Source: Paraburkholderia sp. FT54 (GTDB lineage Bacteria > Pseudomonadota > Gammaproteobacteria > Burkholderiales > Burkholderiaceae). From it: a stretch of 64,000 nucleotides of DNA. The stretch lies in assembly GCF_031585635.1 (NCBI RefSeq), contig NZ_CP134195.1:744001-808000 (forward strand), read 5' to 3'. The notes below the pieces were generated by a model that was not told where the DNA came from, ran no database searches, and was given only the letters and a program-made list of their open reading frames with translations. Both the position numbers and the translations under genes were made by a program. This document shows, piece after piece, positions 8,183-17,412 of the stretch (the first letter of the stretch is position 1; each line of letters begins with the position of its first letter).

Positions 8183-9664
8183 TCAGGCAAGCGGTTGCCG
8201 CGCGGGGTCGAACAGCGGCCGCACGTGGCGGTAAAGCGCGCGATAGGCTTCGAGCCGCGCGCGCAGTTCGGCATGGCGGCGCGGGTTCGGCGTGAACTCC
8301 TTGGCGATGGGCGGCTTGGTCAGCACCGTGGTCGGGTCGCCGCCGGCGGCCAGCCAGCCGAGGCGCGCCGCGCCGAGCGCCGCGCCGGTCTCGCCGCCGC
8401 CGTGCTTGCGGGTGGCGGTGTCGAGCGCATCGGCGAGCAACTGGGCCCAGTAGTCGCTGCGGGCACCGCCGCCGAGCAGGGACAGCCCTTTCGCCTCGGT
8501 GCCGGCTGCGCGCAGCGCGTCGAGGCCGTCGGTGAGCGCGAGCGTGACGCCTTCGAGCACCGCGTAGCCGAGCAGCGCGCGATCGGTTGCGTGCGTCATG
8601 CCGAAGAACACGCCTTGCGCATACGGGTCGTTGTGCGGCGTGCGCTCGCCGGACAGATACGGCAGAAAGAGTGGCGCCGTGTTCAACGCGTCGGCGGGCA
8701 GCGCCTCGATTTCGGCGAGCAAGGTCGGCTCGTCGGTGGAGGTGAGCTTGCAGACCCAGCGCAGACAACTCGCGGCGGAGAGCACCACGCTCATCTGATG
8801 CCAGCGATCCGGAATTGCGTGGCAGAACGCGTGCACGGCCGAAGCCGGATTCGGCCGGAAGCTGTCACCGACCACGCACAGCACGCCCGACGTGCCGAGC
8901 GAGACGAAGCCGTCGCCGGGTTGCGTCGCGCCGATGCCGATCGCGCTGGTGGCGTTATCACCGCCGCCGGCCGCGACGACCACACCGTCGCTCAAACCGA
9001 ATTCGCGCGCCACCTCGGGCAGCAGCGTGCCGGAGGGCGCGCTGCCTTCGGCGAGGCTCGGCATCTGCGCACGCGACATGTTGCAAGCCGCGAGCAGCGA
9101 GTCGGACCAGTCGCGTTTGGCGACGTCGAGCCACAGCGTGCCGGCCGCGTCCGATGGATCGGACACCTTGCCGCCGGTCAGTTGCAGGCGCAAATAATCT
9201 TTTGGCAGCAGCACGCAGGCGGTCTGCGCAAAAATCTCGGGTTCGTGCCGCGCGACCCACAGCAGCTTCGGCGCGGTGAAACCGGGCATGGCGAGATTGC
9301 CGGCCACGCTGTGCAACTCTGGCGCGCGCTCGGTCAGTTCCGCGCACTCCTTGTCGCTGCGCATGTCGTTCCACAGAATCGCCGGACGCAGCACGCGGTC
9401 CTGCGCATCCAGCAGCACGGCGCCGTGCATCTGCCCCGACAGGCCGATGCCGCGAATCTGCGCGAACTCGTCGGGATACTTGGCGCGCAAAGCCGCCAGC
9501 GCGGTACGCGTGCCGGCCCACCAATCTTCGGGATTCTGCTCGGCCCAGCGCTGATGCGGGCGCGAAACGGTAAACGGTGAGCCTGCGGTGCCGATCACGC
9601 GTCCGTCGGAGGCGAGCAGCAGAACTTTCACTTCGGACGTGCCGAGGTCGATGCCGAGATACAT
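8183..9664 (-). CDS. xylB: Xylulokinase
   Basis: A 493-aa FGGY kinase that phosphorylates D-xylulose to D-xylulose-5-phosphate. It begins at the first ATPase loop (GIDLGTSEVK), has M79-H80 in GLSGQMHGAV for sugar binding, WNDMRSD, and the catalytic aspartate D236 in AAGGGDNATSAIG. Length and motifs match XylB. It follows dalD on the same strand (158-base gap), giving D-arabinitol to D-xylulose to D-xylulose-5-P within one operon. Confidence 0.92.
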   Translation of the reverse strand: MYLGIDLGTSEVKVLLLASDGRVIGTAGSPFTVSRPHQRWAEQNPEDWWAGTRTALAALRAKYPDEFAQIRGIGLSGQMHGAVLLDAQDRVLRPAILWNDMRSDKECAELTERAPELHSVAGNLAMPGFTAPKLLWVARHEPEIFAQTACVLLPKDYLRLQLTGGKVSDPSDAAGTLWLDVAKRDWSDSLLAACNMSRAQMPSLAEGSAPSGTLLPEVAREFGLSDGVVVAAGGGDNATSAIGIGATQPGDGFVSLGTSGVLCVVGDSFRPNPASAVHAFCHAIPDRWHQMSVVLSAASCLRWVCKLTSTDEPTLLAEIEALPADALNTAPLFLPYLSGERTPHNDPYAQGVFFGMTHATDRALLGYAVLEGVTLALTDGLDALRAAGTEAKGLSLLGGGARSDYWAQLLADALDTATRKHGGGETGAALGAARLGWLAAGGDPTTVLTKPPIAKEFTPNPRRHAELRARLEAYRALYRHVRPLFDPARQPLA

Positions 9665-9822
9665 GGGCGCGGAACCTTCGTCGTTGGAGATGCGCTACTT
9701 TAGCCGCACATGGCGCGCCGTGCCATGCGCATTAAGCCTGGCTGAGCCTGGCGTGGCGTGGCACGTGCGCGCTTCGATACCGCGCGGTGCGCGGCGCTTC
9801 TGAATCGCGAAGTCGGCGGCGC

Positions 9823-11235
9823 TCAAACCGCGCCGCGTTTGGCGAGCCATACATCGACACGCGCCAGTGCGCCTTCCAGTGCCGATTCCAGTTCCGGCGT
9901 TTGCGCCATGCTGCCCCACAGCAGCCGGTCGGCGGCGAACGCTTTCAACGGATCGGGCGCCTCGAAGAAGGCACGCGCCGCGCGTTCATCCATCACGCCG
10001 TCCTGATACGCGTAGGGCAACTCGCCGGCGTTCCAGCGATCGAGAAAGCGAAAGAACAGCGCGGGCAGCATGGCAGTCGCCGCGGGCGTCACGCCACGCT
10101 CGAAACACTCCGACAACGTCGGCGCGATAAAGCCCGGCAACTTCGAGAAGCCGTCCGCCGCGACGCGCTGATTGGTGTCCTGGATATAAGGATTGCTGAA
10201 GCGCTCGAGCACCACGTCGCGATAACTTTCCAGATCGAGCGGACTCGGCGTGAGACACGGAATCACGTCTTCGGTCACGTATTCGTAGGCGAATTTGTTG
10301 ATGTCGGCGTCGAGCGTGCCTTCATGGATGTAGTTCAGCCCGACCAGCGTGCCCGCCCACGCGATGCAGCTATGCGTCGCGTTGAGAATGCGGATCTTCG
10401 CTTCTTCGTAGGGCATCACCGAGTCGACCAGTTCCGCGCCGACCTTTTCCCATGCCGGACGTCCCGCGATAAAGCGGTCTTCGATCACCCATTGGATGAA
10501 CGCTTCGCCCATCACCGGGCAGGCATCGTCGACGCCGGTGGCGGCCTTGACGCGTTCACTCACGTCCGGCGTGGGACGCGGCGTGATGCGGTCGACCATC
10601 GAACTCGGACAGGCGGTGTTGTCGTCGAACCATTGCGCCAGGTCGGCAGCGCCGCGTCGTTCGAGAAACTCGCTCATGCCCGCATGGAAGCGCTCGCCGT
10701 TGCTGCGCAGGTTGTCGCAGGTCTGCAGCGTCACCGGGCCCGCACCGCTTTTCATGCGCGCGTCGAGAATCGCTGCGAGCGCGCCGTAGATGGTGGTGTG
10801 GCCGCCTTTGAGGTCGGTGGCGAGATCGGGGTTGGCGGTGTCGAGTTCGTCGTGCTCGTCGAGGTAATAGCCGCCTTCGGTGACGGTGAACGCGATGATC
10901 TTGCAGGCCGGATCGGCGCCTGCTTCGATCAGCGCGTCGAGGCTCTCGGTCCATGGCACGACGCGCTCGATCGAACGAATCGTCTCGTAGGCGCGCTCAC
11001 CTTGAGGGGTGACGGTCTCGAGCGTATAGACGCCGTTTTGCGCGGCGAGCGCTTCGAGCACCGCATTCATGTCGCTACGGATATTGCCGACCGTTAGCGA
11101 CCAGTGCGGCTCGCCCGGCACCTTGGCCTCGTTCAGTCGATGGAGATACCACGCCTGATGGGCGCGATGAAACGATCCCGCGCCGATGTGCAGGATCACG
11201 TGTGCGGCCGCGCCGCTGTCTTGCCCGCTGTTCAT
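9823..11235 (-). CDS. dalD: D-arabinitol 4-dehydrogenase (long-chain polyol dehydrogenase)
   Basis: A 470-aa NAD-dependent polyol dehydrogenase. It has the N-terminal GAGSFHRAH (18-26), HQAWYLHRL, and the catalytic K-x4-N-x2-H signature (K280, N285, H288 in KIRILNATH). The wording, including NPYIQDTNQRVAADGFSK and VTEDVIPCL, is of the D-arabinitol rather than mannitol branch, and the adjacent xylulokinase fits its product D-xylulose. The ATG at 11235 has AGGAGA at good spacing; the frame is open to 11445, but that N-terminal extension is arginine-rich and crosses the promoter, so I reject it. Mannitol activity is possible. Confidence 0.87.
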   Translation of the reverse strand: MNSGQDSGAAAHVILHIGAGSFHRAHQAWYLHRLNEAKVPGEPHWSLTVGNIRSDMNAVLEALAAQNGVYTLETVTPQGERAYETIRSIERVVPWTESLDALIEAGADPACKIIAFTVTEGGYYLDEHDELDTANPDLATDLKGGHTTIYGALAAILDARMKSGAGPVTLQTCDNLRSNGERFHAGMSEFLERRGAADLAQWFDDNTACPSSMVDRITPRPTPDVSERVKAATGVDDACPVMGEAFIQWVIEDRFIAGRPAWEKVGAELVDSVMPYEEAKIRILNATHSCIAWAGTLVGLNYIHEGTLDADINKFAYEYVTEDVIPCLTPSPLDLESYRDVVLERFSNPYIQDTNQRVAADGFSKLPGFIAPTLSECFERGVTPAATAMLPALFFRFLDRWNAGELPYAYQDGVMDERAARAFFEAPDPLKAFAADRLLWGSMAQTPELESALEGALARVDVWLAKRGAV

Positions 11236-11294
11236 GTGCGTCTCCTGGATGTCCTTGCTCGCACGGCCAGTAGCGTGCGTTTCTTCTCGTGATG

Positions 11295-11325
11295 GAGCAT
11301 TTGCTCTGCATGTGAGCGAATGATC
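11295..11325 (-). promoter_or_regulatory. Polyol regulon operator, copy 2 (dalD)
   Basis: Read on the minus strand, this block repeats the smoS block base for base except at the variable positions, and ends in the near-palindrome GAGCAAATGCTC. It begins at the dalD -10 hexamer, exactly as in copy 1. Confidence 0.6.
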
Positions 11326-11348
11326 GTACCCGGCGAAACGAAAGTCAA
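11320..11348 (-). promoter_or_regulatory. Promoter of dalD-xylB-sorC-type operon
   Basis: On the minus strand TTGACT (11348-11343), 17 bases, GATCAT (11325-11320). The hexamers and spacing match the smoS promoter, and the start would fall about 75 bases before the dalD ATG. Confidence 0.65.
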
Positions 11349-11620
11349 GGCGACCGCGTACGGTTTTTTGTGGCGCAGCGCGGCGTGGCGCGGGTTTTCG
11401 GCGTGGCTGACGATGCGCCTTAGCGTAGTGGAGGCGCGTTGCCAAGCGTATTGCATTGCATCAAATTTGACATCGAGCGCGCCAGGACTAACCCGAATGC
11501 AAAAAAGTATCGGTCCGCGGTTTCATTTTTAGTGGTGGATCGCGCGCGAGAAGACTACTTTTCGCTATACAAGACGAAGACCAGCGGCGCACTCAACAGG
11601 CCGCTTCATGGAGGCAGACA

Positions 11621-12601
11621 GTGCAACCCGATCTCGAGCTCGTGGCCGTACGCCGTGACGAATCGTTCAAAGTATGGTCGCACGGCTATCCGTACCGCAC
11701 GGTGCGCTGGCATTTTCATCCGGAATACGAAATTCATCTGATCGTGGCGACGACCGGCAAGATGTTCGTCGGCGATCACATCAGCAGCTACACGCCCGGC
11801 AATCTCGTGTTGATGGGGCCGAACCTGCCGCACAACTGGGTGAGCGACGTGCCGGAAGGCGAGACGATCGCGCAGCGCAATCTGGTCGTGCAATTCGGAC
11901 AGGAGTTCGTGTCGAGCTGCATCGACAGTTTTCCGGAGTGGCGCCAGGCCGAAGCACTGCTCGCCGATTCGCGTCGGGGCATCTCGTTCGGCATGCAAAC
12001 GAGTGCGGCGATCCAGCCGTTGTTCCTCGAATTGCTGGCGGCGCGCGGACTGCGCCGGCTGGTTCTGTTCATGTCGATGCTCGAGATCCTGATGAACGCC
12101 GAGGATCGTGAGACGCTCGCGAGTCCCGCTTATCAGGCCGACCCGACCAGTTTCGCGTCGACGCGCATCAATCACGTGCTGTCGTATATCGGTAAAAACC
12201 TGGCGAATGATTTGCGCGAATCGGACCTGGCGCAGCTCGCGGGCCAGAGCGTCAGCGCGTTCTCGCGGTATTTCCGCCGGCATACGGGGCTGCCGTTCGT
12301 GCAGTACGTGAACCGCATGCGTATCAACCTCGCGTGCCAGTTGCTCACCGACGACGATCTGAGCGTCACCGATATCTGTTTCAAGGCGGGCTTCAACAAC
12401 CTGTCGAATTTCAACCGGCAGTTCCTTGCGGTGAAGGGCATGGCGCCTTCGAAATTTCGCCGCTATCAGCAACTGAACGACGCGAGCCGCGACGCCTCCG
12501 AAGAAGCCGCCGCGCGCGGCGTGGGCATCGACGACGCGCCCGCCATCGTGCTCGCGCCGGGTCTGCCGCGCAGCGCCGCCGCCGCTTATCCACCGACGTA
12601 G
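11621..12601 (+). CDS. AraC-family transcriptional regulator with cupin sensor domain
   Basis: A 326-aa regulator. The N-terminal cupin half contains HFHPEYEIHLI and GPNLPHNW, the pattern of sugar/polyol-sensing AraC proteins. The C-terminal third (about 185-290) holds the two helix-turn-helix motifs, ending in FNNLSNFNRQFLAVKGMAPSK. A poorly conserved Ala-rich tail of about 35 aa follows. The GTG start has GGAGG (11610-11614) 6 bases upstream. It lies between the dalD operon and the ribose-type ABC operon and is the natural activator candidate for the latter; similarity to pseudomonad MtlR-type activators makes the polyol operon possible too. Confidence 0.85.
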   Translation: MQPDLELVAVRRDESFKVWSHGYPYRTVRWHFHPEYEIHLIVATTGKMFVGDHISSYTPGNLVLMGPNLPHNWVSDVPEGETIAQRNLVVQFGQEFVSSCIDSFPEWRQAEALLADSRRGISFGMQTSAAIQPLFLELLAARGLRRLVLFMSMLEILMNAEDRETLASPAYQADPTSFASTRINHVLSYIGKNLANDLRESDLAQLAGQSVSAFSRYFRRHTGLPFVQYVNRMRINLACQLLTDDDLSVTDICFKAGFNNLSNFNRQFLAVKGMAPSKFRRYQQLNDASRDASEEAAARGVGIDDAPAIVLAPGLPRSAAAAYPPT

Positions 12602-12659
12602 TCCCAAGCCCACGCTTGCACCGAAGCGTTTTAATTCACCCGCGTTTCAACACGTAGCG

Positions 12660-12677
12660 CGCTGTTCCAGGACAGCG
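12660..12677. promoter_or_regulatory. Inverted repeat upstream of the second ABC operon
   Basis: CGCTGT-tccagg-ACAGCG, with 6-base arms, lies 36 bases before the binding-protein ATG in the 112-base gap after the AraC-type gene. It could be an operator; no clear promoter hexamers were recognised beside it. Confidence 0.3.
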
Positions 12678-12713
12678 TGACGGACGTGCTCACTTTCAAT
12701 AATGGAGACAACC

Positions 12714-13667
12714 ATGACGCAATCCCATTCGAAGCCGGCTTCGTCGAAGACTTTCGCGCGCGGCACGGCAGCACTGGCGACGCTCGCCTTCGGCCTGTCG
12801 TTCATCGCCGCGCCGGCTGCGCAAGCCGCGCCGCTGAAAATCGGCATGACATTTCAGGAACTGAACAACCCGTATTTCGTGACGATGCAAAAAGCGCTCA
12901 ATGATGCGGCCGCTTCCACTGGCGCGACGGTGGTCGTCACCGACGCGCACCACGATGTCAGCAAGCAGGTCAGCGACGTCGAAGACATGCTGCAGAAGAA
13001 GATCGACATCCTGCTTGTGAACCCGACCGACTCGACCGGCATCCAGTCGGCGGTGACATCGGCGAAGAAGGCGGGCGTGGTGGTGGTCGCCGTCGATGCG
13101 AACGCCAACGGTCCGGTCGATTCGTTCGTCGGCTCGAAGAATTACGACGCGGGTGAGATGGCTTGCGAGTATCTGGCGAAGTCGATCGGCGGCAGCGGTG
13201 AAGTGGCGATTCTCGACGGCATTCCGGTCGTGCCGATTCTCGAACGCGTGCGCGGCTGCAAGGCGGCGCTCGCGAAAGTGCCGGGCGTGAAGCTCGTGGA
13301 TACGCAGAACGGCAAGCAGGAACGCGCCACCGCGTTGTCCGTCACCGAGAACATGATTCAGGCGCATCCGAATCTGAAGGGCGTGTTCAGCGTGAACGAC
13401 GGCGGCTCGATGGGCGCGCTCTCGGCGATCGACTCGTCGGGCAAGGACATCAAGCTGACCAGCGTCGACGGCGCGCCGGAAGCGATTGCCGCGATACAGA
13501 AGCCGAATTCGAAGTTCGTCGAAACGTCCGCGCAATTCCCGGCCGACCAGGTGCGTATCGCGCTCGGCATCGCGCTCGCGAAGAAGTGGGGCGCCAATGT
13601 GCCGAAAGCCATTCCGGTCGACGTGAAGATGATCGACAAGAGCAATGCCAAGGGTTTCAGCTGGTAA
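12714..13667 (+). CDS. Ribose-type ABC transporter periplasmic binding protein
   Basis: A 317-aa periplasmic-binding-protein-like family (RbsB type). A signal peptide of about 33 residues ends AAPAAQAA, and the mature part starts [19 protein letters not shown], the family's first-strand motif. VNPTDSTG and the C-terminal [11 protein letters not shown] are typical. GGAGA (12704-12708) supports the ATG at 12714; an in-frame ATG at 12702 lies before the ribosome site. It feeds the ATPase and permease that follow. Given the dehydrogenases downstream, the ligand is probably a short polyol rather than ribose. Confidence 0.87.
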   Translation: MTQSHSKPASSKTFARGTAALATLAFGLSFIAAPAAQAAPLKIGMTFQELNNPYFVTMQKALNDAAASTGATVVVTDAHHDVSKQVSDVEDMLQKKIDILLVNPTDSTGIQSAVTSAKKAGVVVVAVDANANGPVDSFVGSKNYDAGEMACEYLAKSIGGSGEVAILDGIPVVPILERVRGCKAALAKVPGVKLVDTQNGKQERATALSVTENMIQAHPNLKGVFSVNDGGSMGALSAIDSSGKDIKLTSVDGAPEAIAAIQKPNSKFVETSAQFPADQVRIALGIALAKKWGANVPKAIPVDVKMIDKSNAKGFSW

Positions 13668-13674
13668 GGCGAAT

Positions 13675-13710
13675 GTCCGTTGCCGCGTTGAGCGAAGCGC
13701 GGCAACGGAC
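13675..13710 (+). other. Intercistronic stem-loop after the ribose-type binding protein
   Basis: GTCCGTTGCCGCG pairs perfectly with CGCGGCAACGGAC (13 bp) around a 10-base loop, seven bases after the binding-protein stop and just before the ATPase ribosome binding site. No T-run follows. It probably stabilises the upstream message or limits read-through. Confidence 0.65.
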
Positions 13711-13726
13711 AGCAGAGGAGGACCCG

Positions 13727-15247
13727 ATGGACACGATACTCAAGCTCGACAACATCATCAAAAGTTTTCCAGGCGTGAAGGCGCTGCAAGGCATTCATCT
13801 GGAAATCGCGCGCGGCGAGATTCATGCGCTGCTCGGCGAAAACGGCGCGGGCAAATCGACGCTGATGAAGATCCTGTGCGGCATCTATCAGCCCGACGAA
13901 GGCACGATCACGATCGAAGGCGAGGTGCGTCATTTCACCAGCTATCACGATGCGGTGGCCGCGGGCGTCGGCATCGTGTTCCAGGAGTTCAGCCTGATTC
14001 CGTATCTGAACGCGGTGGAGAACATGTTTCTCGGCCGCGAATTGAAGAACGGTCTGGGGCTGCTCGAACGCGGCAAGATGCGGCGCGCGGCGGCGGCGAT
14101 TTTCCAGCGGCTCGGCGTGACGATCGATCTGTCGGTGCCGATTCGCGAACTCTCGGTGGCGCAGCAGCAGTTCGTCGAAATCGGCAAGGCGCTCTCGCTG
14201 GAGGCGCGCATTCTGATTCTGGACGAGCCCACCGCCACGCTCACGCCCGCCGAAGCCGAGCATCTGTTCACGATCATGCGCGAGCTGAAGCAGCAGGGCG
14301 TGGCGATGATCTTCATCTCGCACCACCTCGAAGAGATTTTCGAAGTGTGCGACCGCATTACCGTGTTGCGTGATGGCCAGTACGTCGGCATGACCGAGAT
14401 CGCTCGATCCGACGTGGGACATCTCGTGGAGATGATGGTGGGACGCCGCATCGAAAACAGCTTTCCGCCGAAGCCGCCACTGCGCGCCGATGCGAAGATC
14501 GTGCTGCAAGTCGACAAGCTGCAATTGCTTAAGGACAGCCCTGTGCTGAGCTTTACGCTGCGTGAAGGCGAGATTCTCGGCTTCGCGGGATTGGTCGGCT
14601 CGGGGCGCACGGAAACCGCCCTCGCCGTGATCGGCGCGGATCCCGCTTACGTGAAGGAAATTCGCATCAACGGCGCGGCGGCGAAACTATCCGATCCCGC
14701 GGATGCATTGCGCGCCGGCGTCGGCATTCTGCCGGAAAGCCGCAAGACCGAAGGCCTGATCACCGACTTCTCGATCAAGCAGAACATTTCGATCAACAAC
14801 CTCGGCAAATATCGCTCGCTGCGCTTCTTCATCGACCAGCGCAGCGAAGCGCGCGCGACCGCCGACATCATGAAACGCGTGGGCGTCAAAGCACCGACCA
14901 TGCACACCGAAGTCGCGACTCTCTCAGGTGGCAATCAGCAGAAGGTAGTGATCGCGCGCTGGCTGAATCACCACACCAACATCCTGATCTTCGACGAACC
15001 GACGCGCGGCATCGACGTCGGCGCCAAAGCCGAAATCTACCTGCTGATGCGCGAACTCACCGCGCGCGGCTACTCGATCATCATGATCTCGTCCGAACTG
15101 CCGGAGATCGTCGGCATGTGCGACCGCGTTGCCGTGTTCCGGCAGGGCCGCATCGAAGCGATGCTCGAAGGCGACGCGATCGACTCGAACGCCGTGATGA
15201 CCTATGCAACCGCCGGCTCTCGTGGAGCAACACATGAACACGCCTAA
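13727..15247 (+). CDS. Ribose-type ABC transporter ATPase (fused tandem domains)
   Basis: A 506-aa RbsA/XylG-type protein with two ATPase modules. Module 1 has Walker [10 protein letters not shown] (37-45) and Walker [11 protein letters not shown]. Module 2 has the degenerate Walker A (GLVGSGRTE) usual in this family, signature LSGGNQQK and Walker [19 protein letters not shown] (13715-13721) precedes the ATG; the open frame before it overlaps the binding-protein gene and is rejected. The end overlaps the permease start by 14 bases. Confidence 0.9.
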   Translation: MDTILKLDNIIKSFPGVKALQGIHLEIARGEIHALLGENGAGKSTLMKILCGIYQPDEGTITIEGEVRHFTSYHDAVAAGVGIVFQEFSLIPYLNAVENMFLGRELKNGLGLLERGKMRRAAAAIFQRLGVTIDLSVPIRELSVAQQQFVEIGKALSLEARILILDEPTATLTPAEAEHLFTIMRELKQQGVAMIFISHHLEEIFEVCDRITVLRDGQYVGMTEIARSDVGHLVEMMVGRRIENSFPPKPPLRADAKIVLQVDKLQLLKDSPVLSFTLREGEILGFAGLVGSGRTETALAVIGADPAYVKEIRINGAAAKLSDPADALRAGVGILPESRKTEGLITDFSIKQNISINNLGKYRSLRFFIDQRSEARATADIMKRVGVKAPTMHTEVATLSGGNQQKVVIARWLNHHTNILIFDEPTRGIDVGAKAEIYLLMRELTARGYSIIMISSELPEIVGMCDRVAVFRQGRIEAMLEGDAIDSNAVMTYATAGSRGATHEHA

Positions 15248-16241
15248 TCCATCATCGTCACCTGAGACATCCACTGTCGGCAGCGATACGCCGGGAGCGC
15301 CAATGCGCTTCACCTGGGCCGCGTTGAAACGCTCGACGCTGTTCTATCCGTTCATTGGCTTGCTGGTGGTCTGCATCGTGATGGTGTTTGCGAGCGACAG
15401 TTTTCTCTCCGGGGCGAACATCGAGAACGTGCTGCGCCAGGTGTCGATCAACGCGATTATCGCCGTGGGGATGACGTGCGTGATTCTGACCGGCGGCATC
15501 GATCTCTCCGTGGGCTCGGTCATGGCGCTGGCCGGCACGCTCGCCGCCGGATTGATGGTGGCCGGCATGAACGCGGTGGCCGCGCTCGCGATCGGTGTCG
15601 CGGTCGGTTTGGGCTTTGGTGCGGCGAATGGCTTCTTCGTGGCGTTTGCCGGCATGCCGCCGATCATCGTCACGCTCGCGACGATGGGTATCGCGCGCGG
15701 CCTCGCGTTGATCTACACGGGTGGCTATCCCATTGACGGTTTGCCGGACTGGGTGAGCTTCTTTGGCAGCGGCAAGATCCTCGGCGTGCAGGCGCCCGTC
15801 GTGATCATGGTGGTGATCTACGCGATCGCGTGGGTGCTGCTGGAGCGCATGCCGTTCGGCCGCTATGTCTATGCGATCGGCGGCAACGAGCAGGCGACGC
15901 GTTTGTCCGGCGTGCGCGTGGCGCGCGTCAAGCTGATCGTCTACACGATCGCCGGTTTGACGTCCGCCTTCGCCGCCATTGTTCTTACCGCGCGTTTGAT
16001 GAGCGGCCAGCCGAACGCCGGCGTCGGTTTCGAACTCGACGCCATCGCCGCCGTGGTGATGGGCGGCACGTCGATCTCCGGCGGCCGCGGCTCGATCATC
16101 GGCACCCTGATCGGCGCGCTGCTGCTCGGTGTCTTGAACAACGGCCTGAACATGGTCGGCGTGAATCCGTATGTGCAGAACGTGATCAAGGGCGGAATCA
16201 TTTTGCTCGCGATTTACATCAGCCGCGACCGCAGAAAGTAA
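15234..16241 (+). CDS. Ribose-type ABC transporter permease
   Basis: A 335-aa RbsC-family inner-membrane permease. An N-terminal cytoplasmic stretch of about 45 aa precedes 8-10 hydrophobic segments. The family motifs [16 protein letters not shown] and [14 protein letters not shown] are intact, as is the late [12 protein letters not shown] motif. GGAGC precedes the ATG at 15234, inside the end of the ATPase gene, so translation is coupled. Confidence 0.9.
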   Translation: MNTPNPSSSPETSTVGSDTPGAPMRFTWAALKRSTLFYPFIGLLVVCIVMVFASDSFLSGANIENVLRQVSINAIIAVGMTCVILTGGIDLSVGSVMALAGTLAAGLMVAGMNAVAALAIGVAVGLGFGAANGFFVAFAGMPPIIVTLATMGIARGLALIYTGGYPIDGLPDWVSFFGSGKILGVQAPVVIMVVIYAIAWVLLERMPFGRYVYAIGGNEQATRLSGVRVARVKLIVYTIAGLTSAFAAIVLTARLMSGQPNAGVGFELDAIAAVVMGGTSISGGRGSIIGTLIGALLLGVLNNGLNMVGVNPYVQNVIKGGIILLAIYISRDRRK

Positions 16242-16277
16242 CTCTCCACTGACTTCCACTTTTAGCAGGACCATGCA

Positions 16278-17366
16278 ATGACGACTCAAACCGACAAGCA
16301 GAACATGACCGCCATCGTCTGTCATGCACCGAAAGACTATCGCGTCGAGCAGGTGTCGAAGCCTCGTGCGGGCGCACACGAACTGGTGATCCGCATTGCC
16401 GCGTGCGGCATTTGCGCGAGCGACTGCAAATGCCACTCGGGCGCGAAAATGTTCTGGGGCGGCCCGAGCCCGTGGGTGAAAGCACCGGTGATTCCGGGCC
16501 ACGAGTTCTTCGGTTTCGTCGAGGAAATCGGCGAAGGCGCGGCCGATCACTTCGGCGTGAAGATGGGCGACCGCGTGATCGCGGAACAGATCGTGCCGTG
16601 CGGCAAATGCCGCTATTGCAAATCCGGTCAGTACTGGATGTGCGAAGTGCACAATATTTTCGGCTTTCAGCGCGAAGTCGCCGATGGCGGTATGGCCGAG
16701 TACATGCGTATTCCGCCGACGGCGATTGTTCACAAGATTCCCGACGGCATTTCGCTCGAAGACGCCGCGATCATCGAGCCGCTCGCCTGCGCGATCCACA
16801 CCGTCAACCGCGGCGAAGTGCAACTCGACGACGTGGTGATGATCGCGGGCGCCGGTCCGCTCGGTCTGATGATGACGCAAGTCGCGCATCTGAAAACGCC
16901 GAAGAAGTTGGTGGTGATCGATCTTGTCGAAGAGCGGCTCGCACTCGCCCGCGAATATGGCGCCGACGTGACGATCAACCCGAAACAGGACGACGCGCTC
17001 GCGATCATCCACTCGCTCACCGACGGTTACGGCTGCGATGTGTATATTGAAACCACCGGCGCGCCGATCGGCGTGAATCAGGGCATGGACCTGATTCGCA
17101 AGCTCGGGCGGTTCGTCGAGTTTTCGGTGTTCGGCGCGGATACGACGCTGGACTGGTCGGTGATCGGCGATCGCAAGGAACTCGACGTGCGCGGCGCGCA
17201 TCTCGGACCGTATTGCTACCCGATCGCGATCGATCTGCTGGCGCGCGGGCTGGTCACATCGAAAGGCATTGTCACGCACGGGTTTTCGCTGGAAGAATGG
17301 GACGAGGCGATCAAGATCGCCAACTCGCTCGATTCGATCAAGGTGTTGCTGAAGCCGCGCGCCTGA
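16278..17366 (+). CDS. Zinc-dependent polyol dehydrogenase, erythritol/L-threitol dehydrogenase-like
   Basis: A 362-aa medium-chain dehydrogenase. Catalytic zinc ligands are C43 and H75-E76 in PGHEF; structural zinc cysteines are C108, C111, C114 and C122. A Rossmann GAGPLGL motif follows. Segments such as CGICASDCKCHSGA, IVPCGKCRYCKSGQYWMC and ELDVRGAHLGPYC look like the mycobacterial erythritol/L-threitol dehydrogenase (EltD) branch more than sorbitol or threonine dehydrogenases; I judge this from memory of the family. It would oxidise a polyol C2 hydroxyl to a ketose with NAD+. It sits between the ABC genes and the FGGY kinase. Confidence 0.78.
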   Translation: MTTQTDKQNMTAIVCHAPKDYRVEQVSKPRAGAHELVIRIAACGICASDCKCHSGAKMFWGGPSPWVKAPVIPGHEFFGFVEEIGEGAADHFGVKMGDRVIAEQIVPCGKCRYCKSGQYWMCEVHNIFGFQREVADGGMAEYMRIPPTAIVHKIPDGISLEDAAIIEPLACAIHTVNRGEVQLDDVVMIAGAGPLGLMMTQVAHLKTPKKLVVIDLVEERLALAREYGADVTINPKQDDALAIIHSLTDGYGCDVYIETTGAPIGVNQGMDLIRKLGRFVEFSVFGADTTLDWSVIGDRKELDVRGAHLGPYCYPIAIDLLARGLVTSKGIVTHGFSLEEWDEAIKIANSLDSIKVLLKPRA

Positions 17367-17412
17367 GCATCGGATACGGACAGAGTACGGGCGGCATCTA
17401 AACGGAGACAGT

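Larger units (their letters stand above)
11236..11620. other. Divergent control region between dalD and the AraC-type regulator
   Basis: Contains the dalD promoter (11320-11348, minus strand) and the shared operator (11295-11325). TTGACA at 11467-11472 on the plus strand may belong to the AraC gene, but no good -10 follows. No coding region seen. Confidence 0.6.

Noticed and set aside
9823..11445. Longer dalD start at 11445 (540 aa)
   Set aside because: The extension is Arg-rich, lacks family similarity and would contain the promoter and operator; the ATG at 11235 has a proper AGGAGA.
12411..12593. Possible small gene opposite the AraC-type tail
   Set aside because: An Arg-rich shadow of the Ala-rich C-terminus, without a ribosome site.
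15258..17279. Open frame of 673 codons on the minus strand
   Set aside because: Antisense to the permease and zinc dehydrogenase genes; rich in His, Arg and Asp as expected for a shadow frame in GC-rich DNA, and no domain is recognisable.
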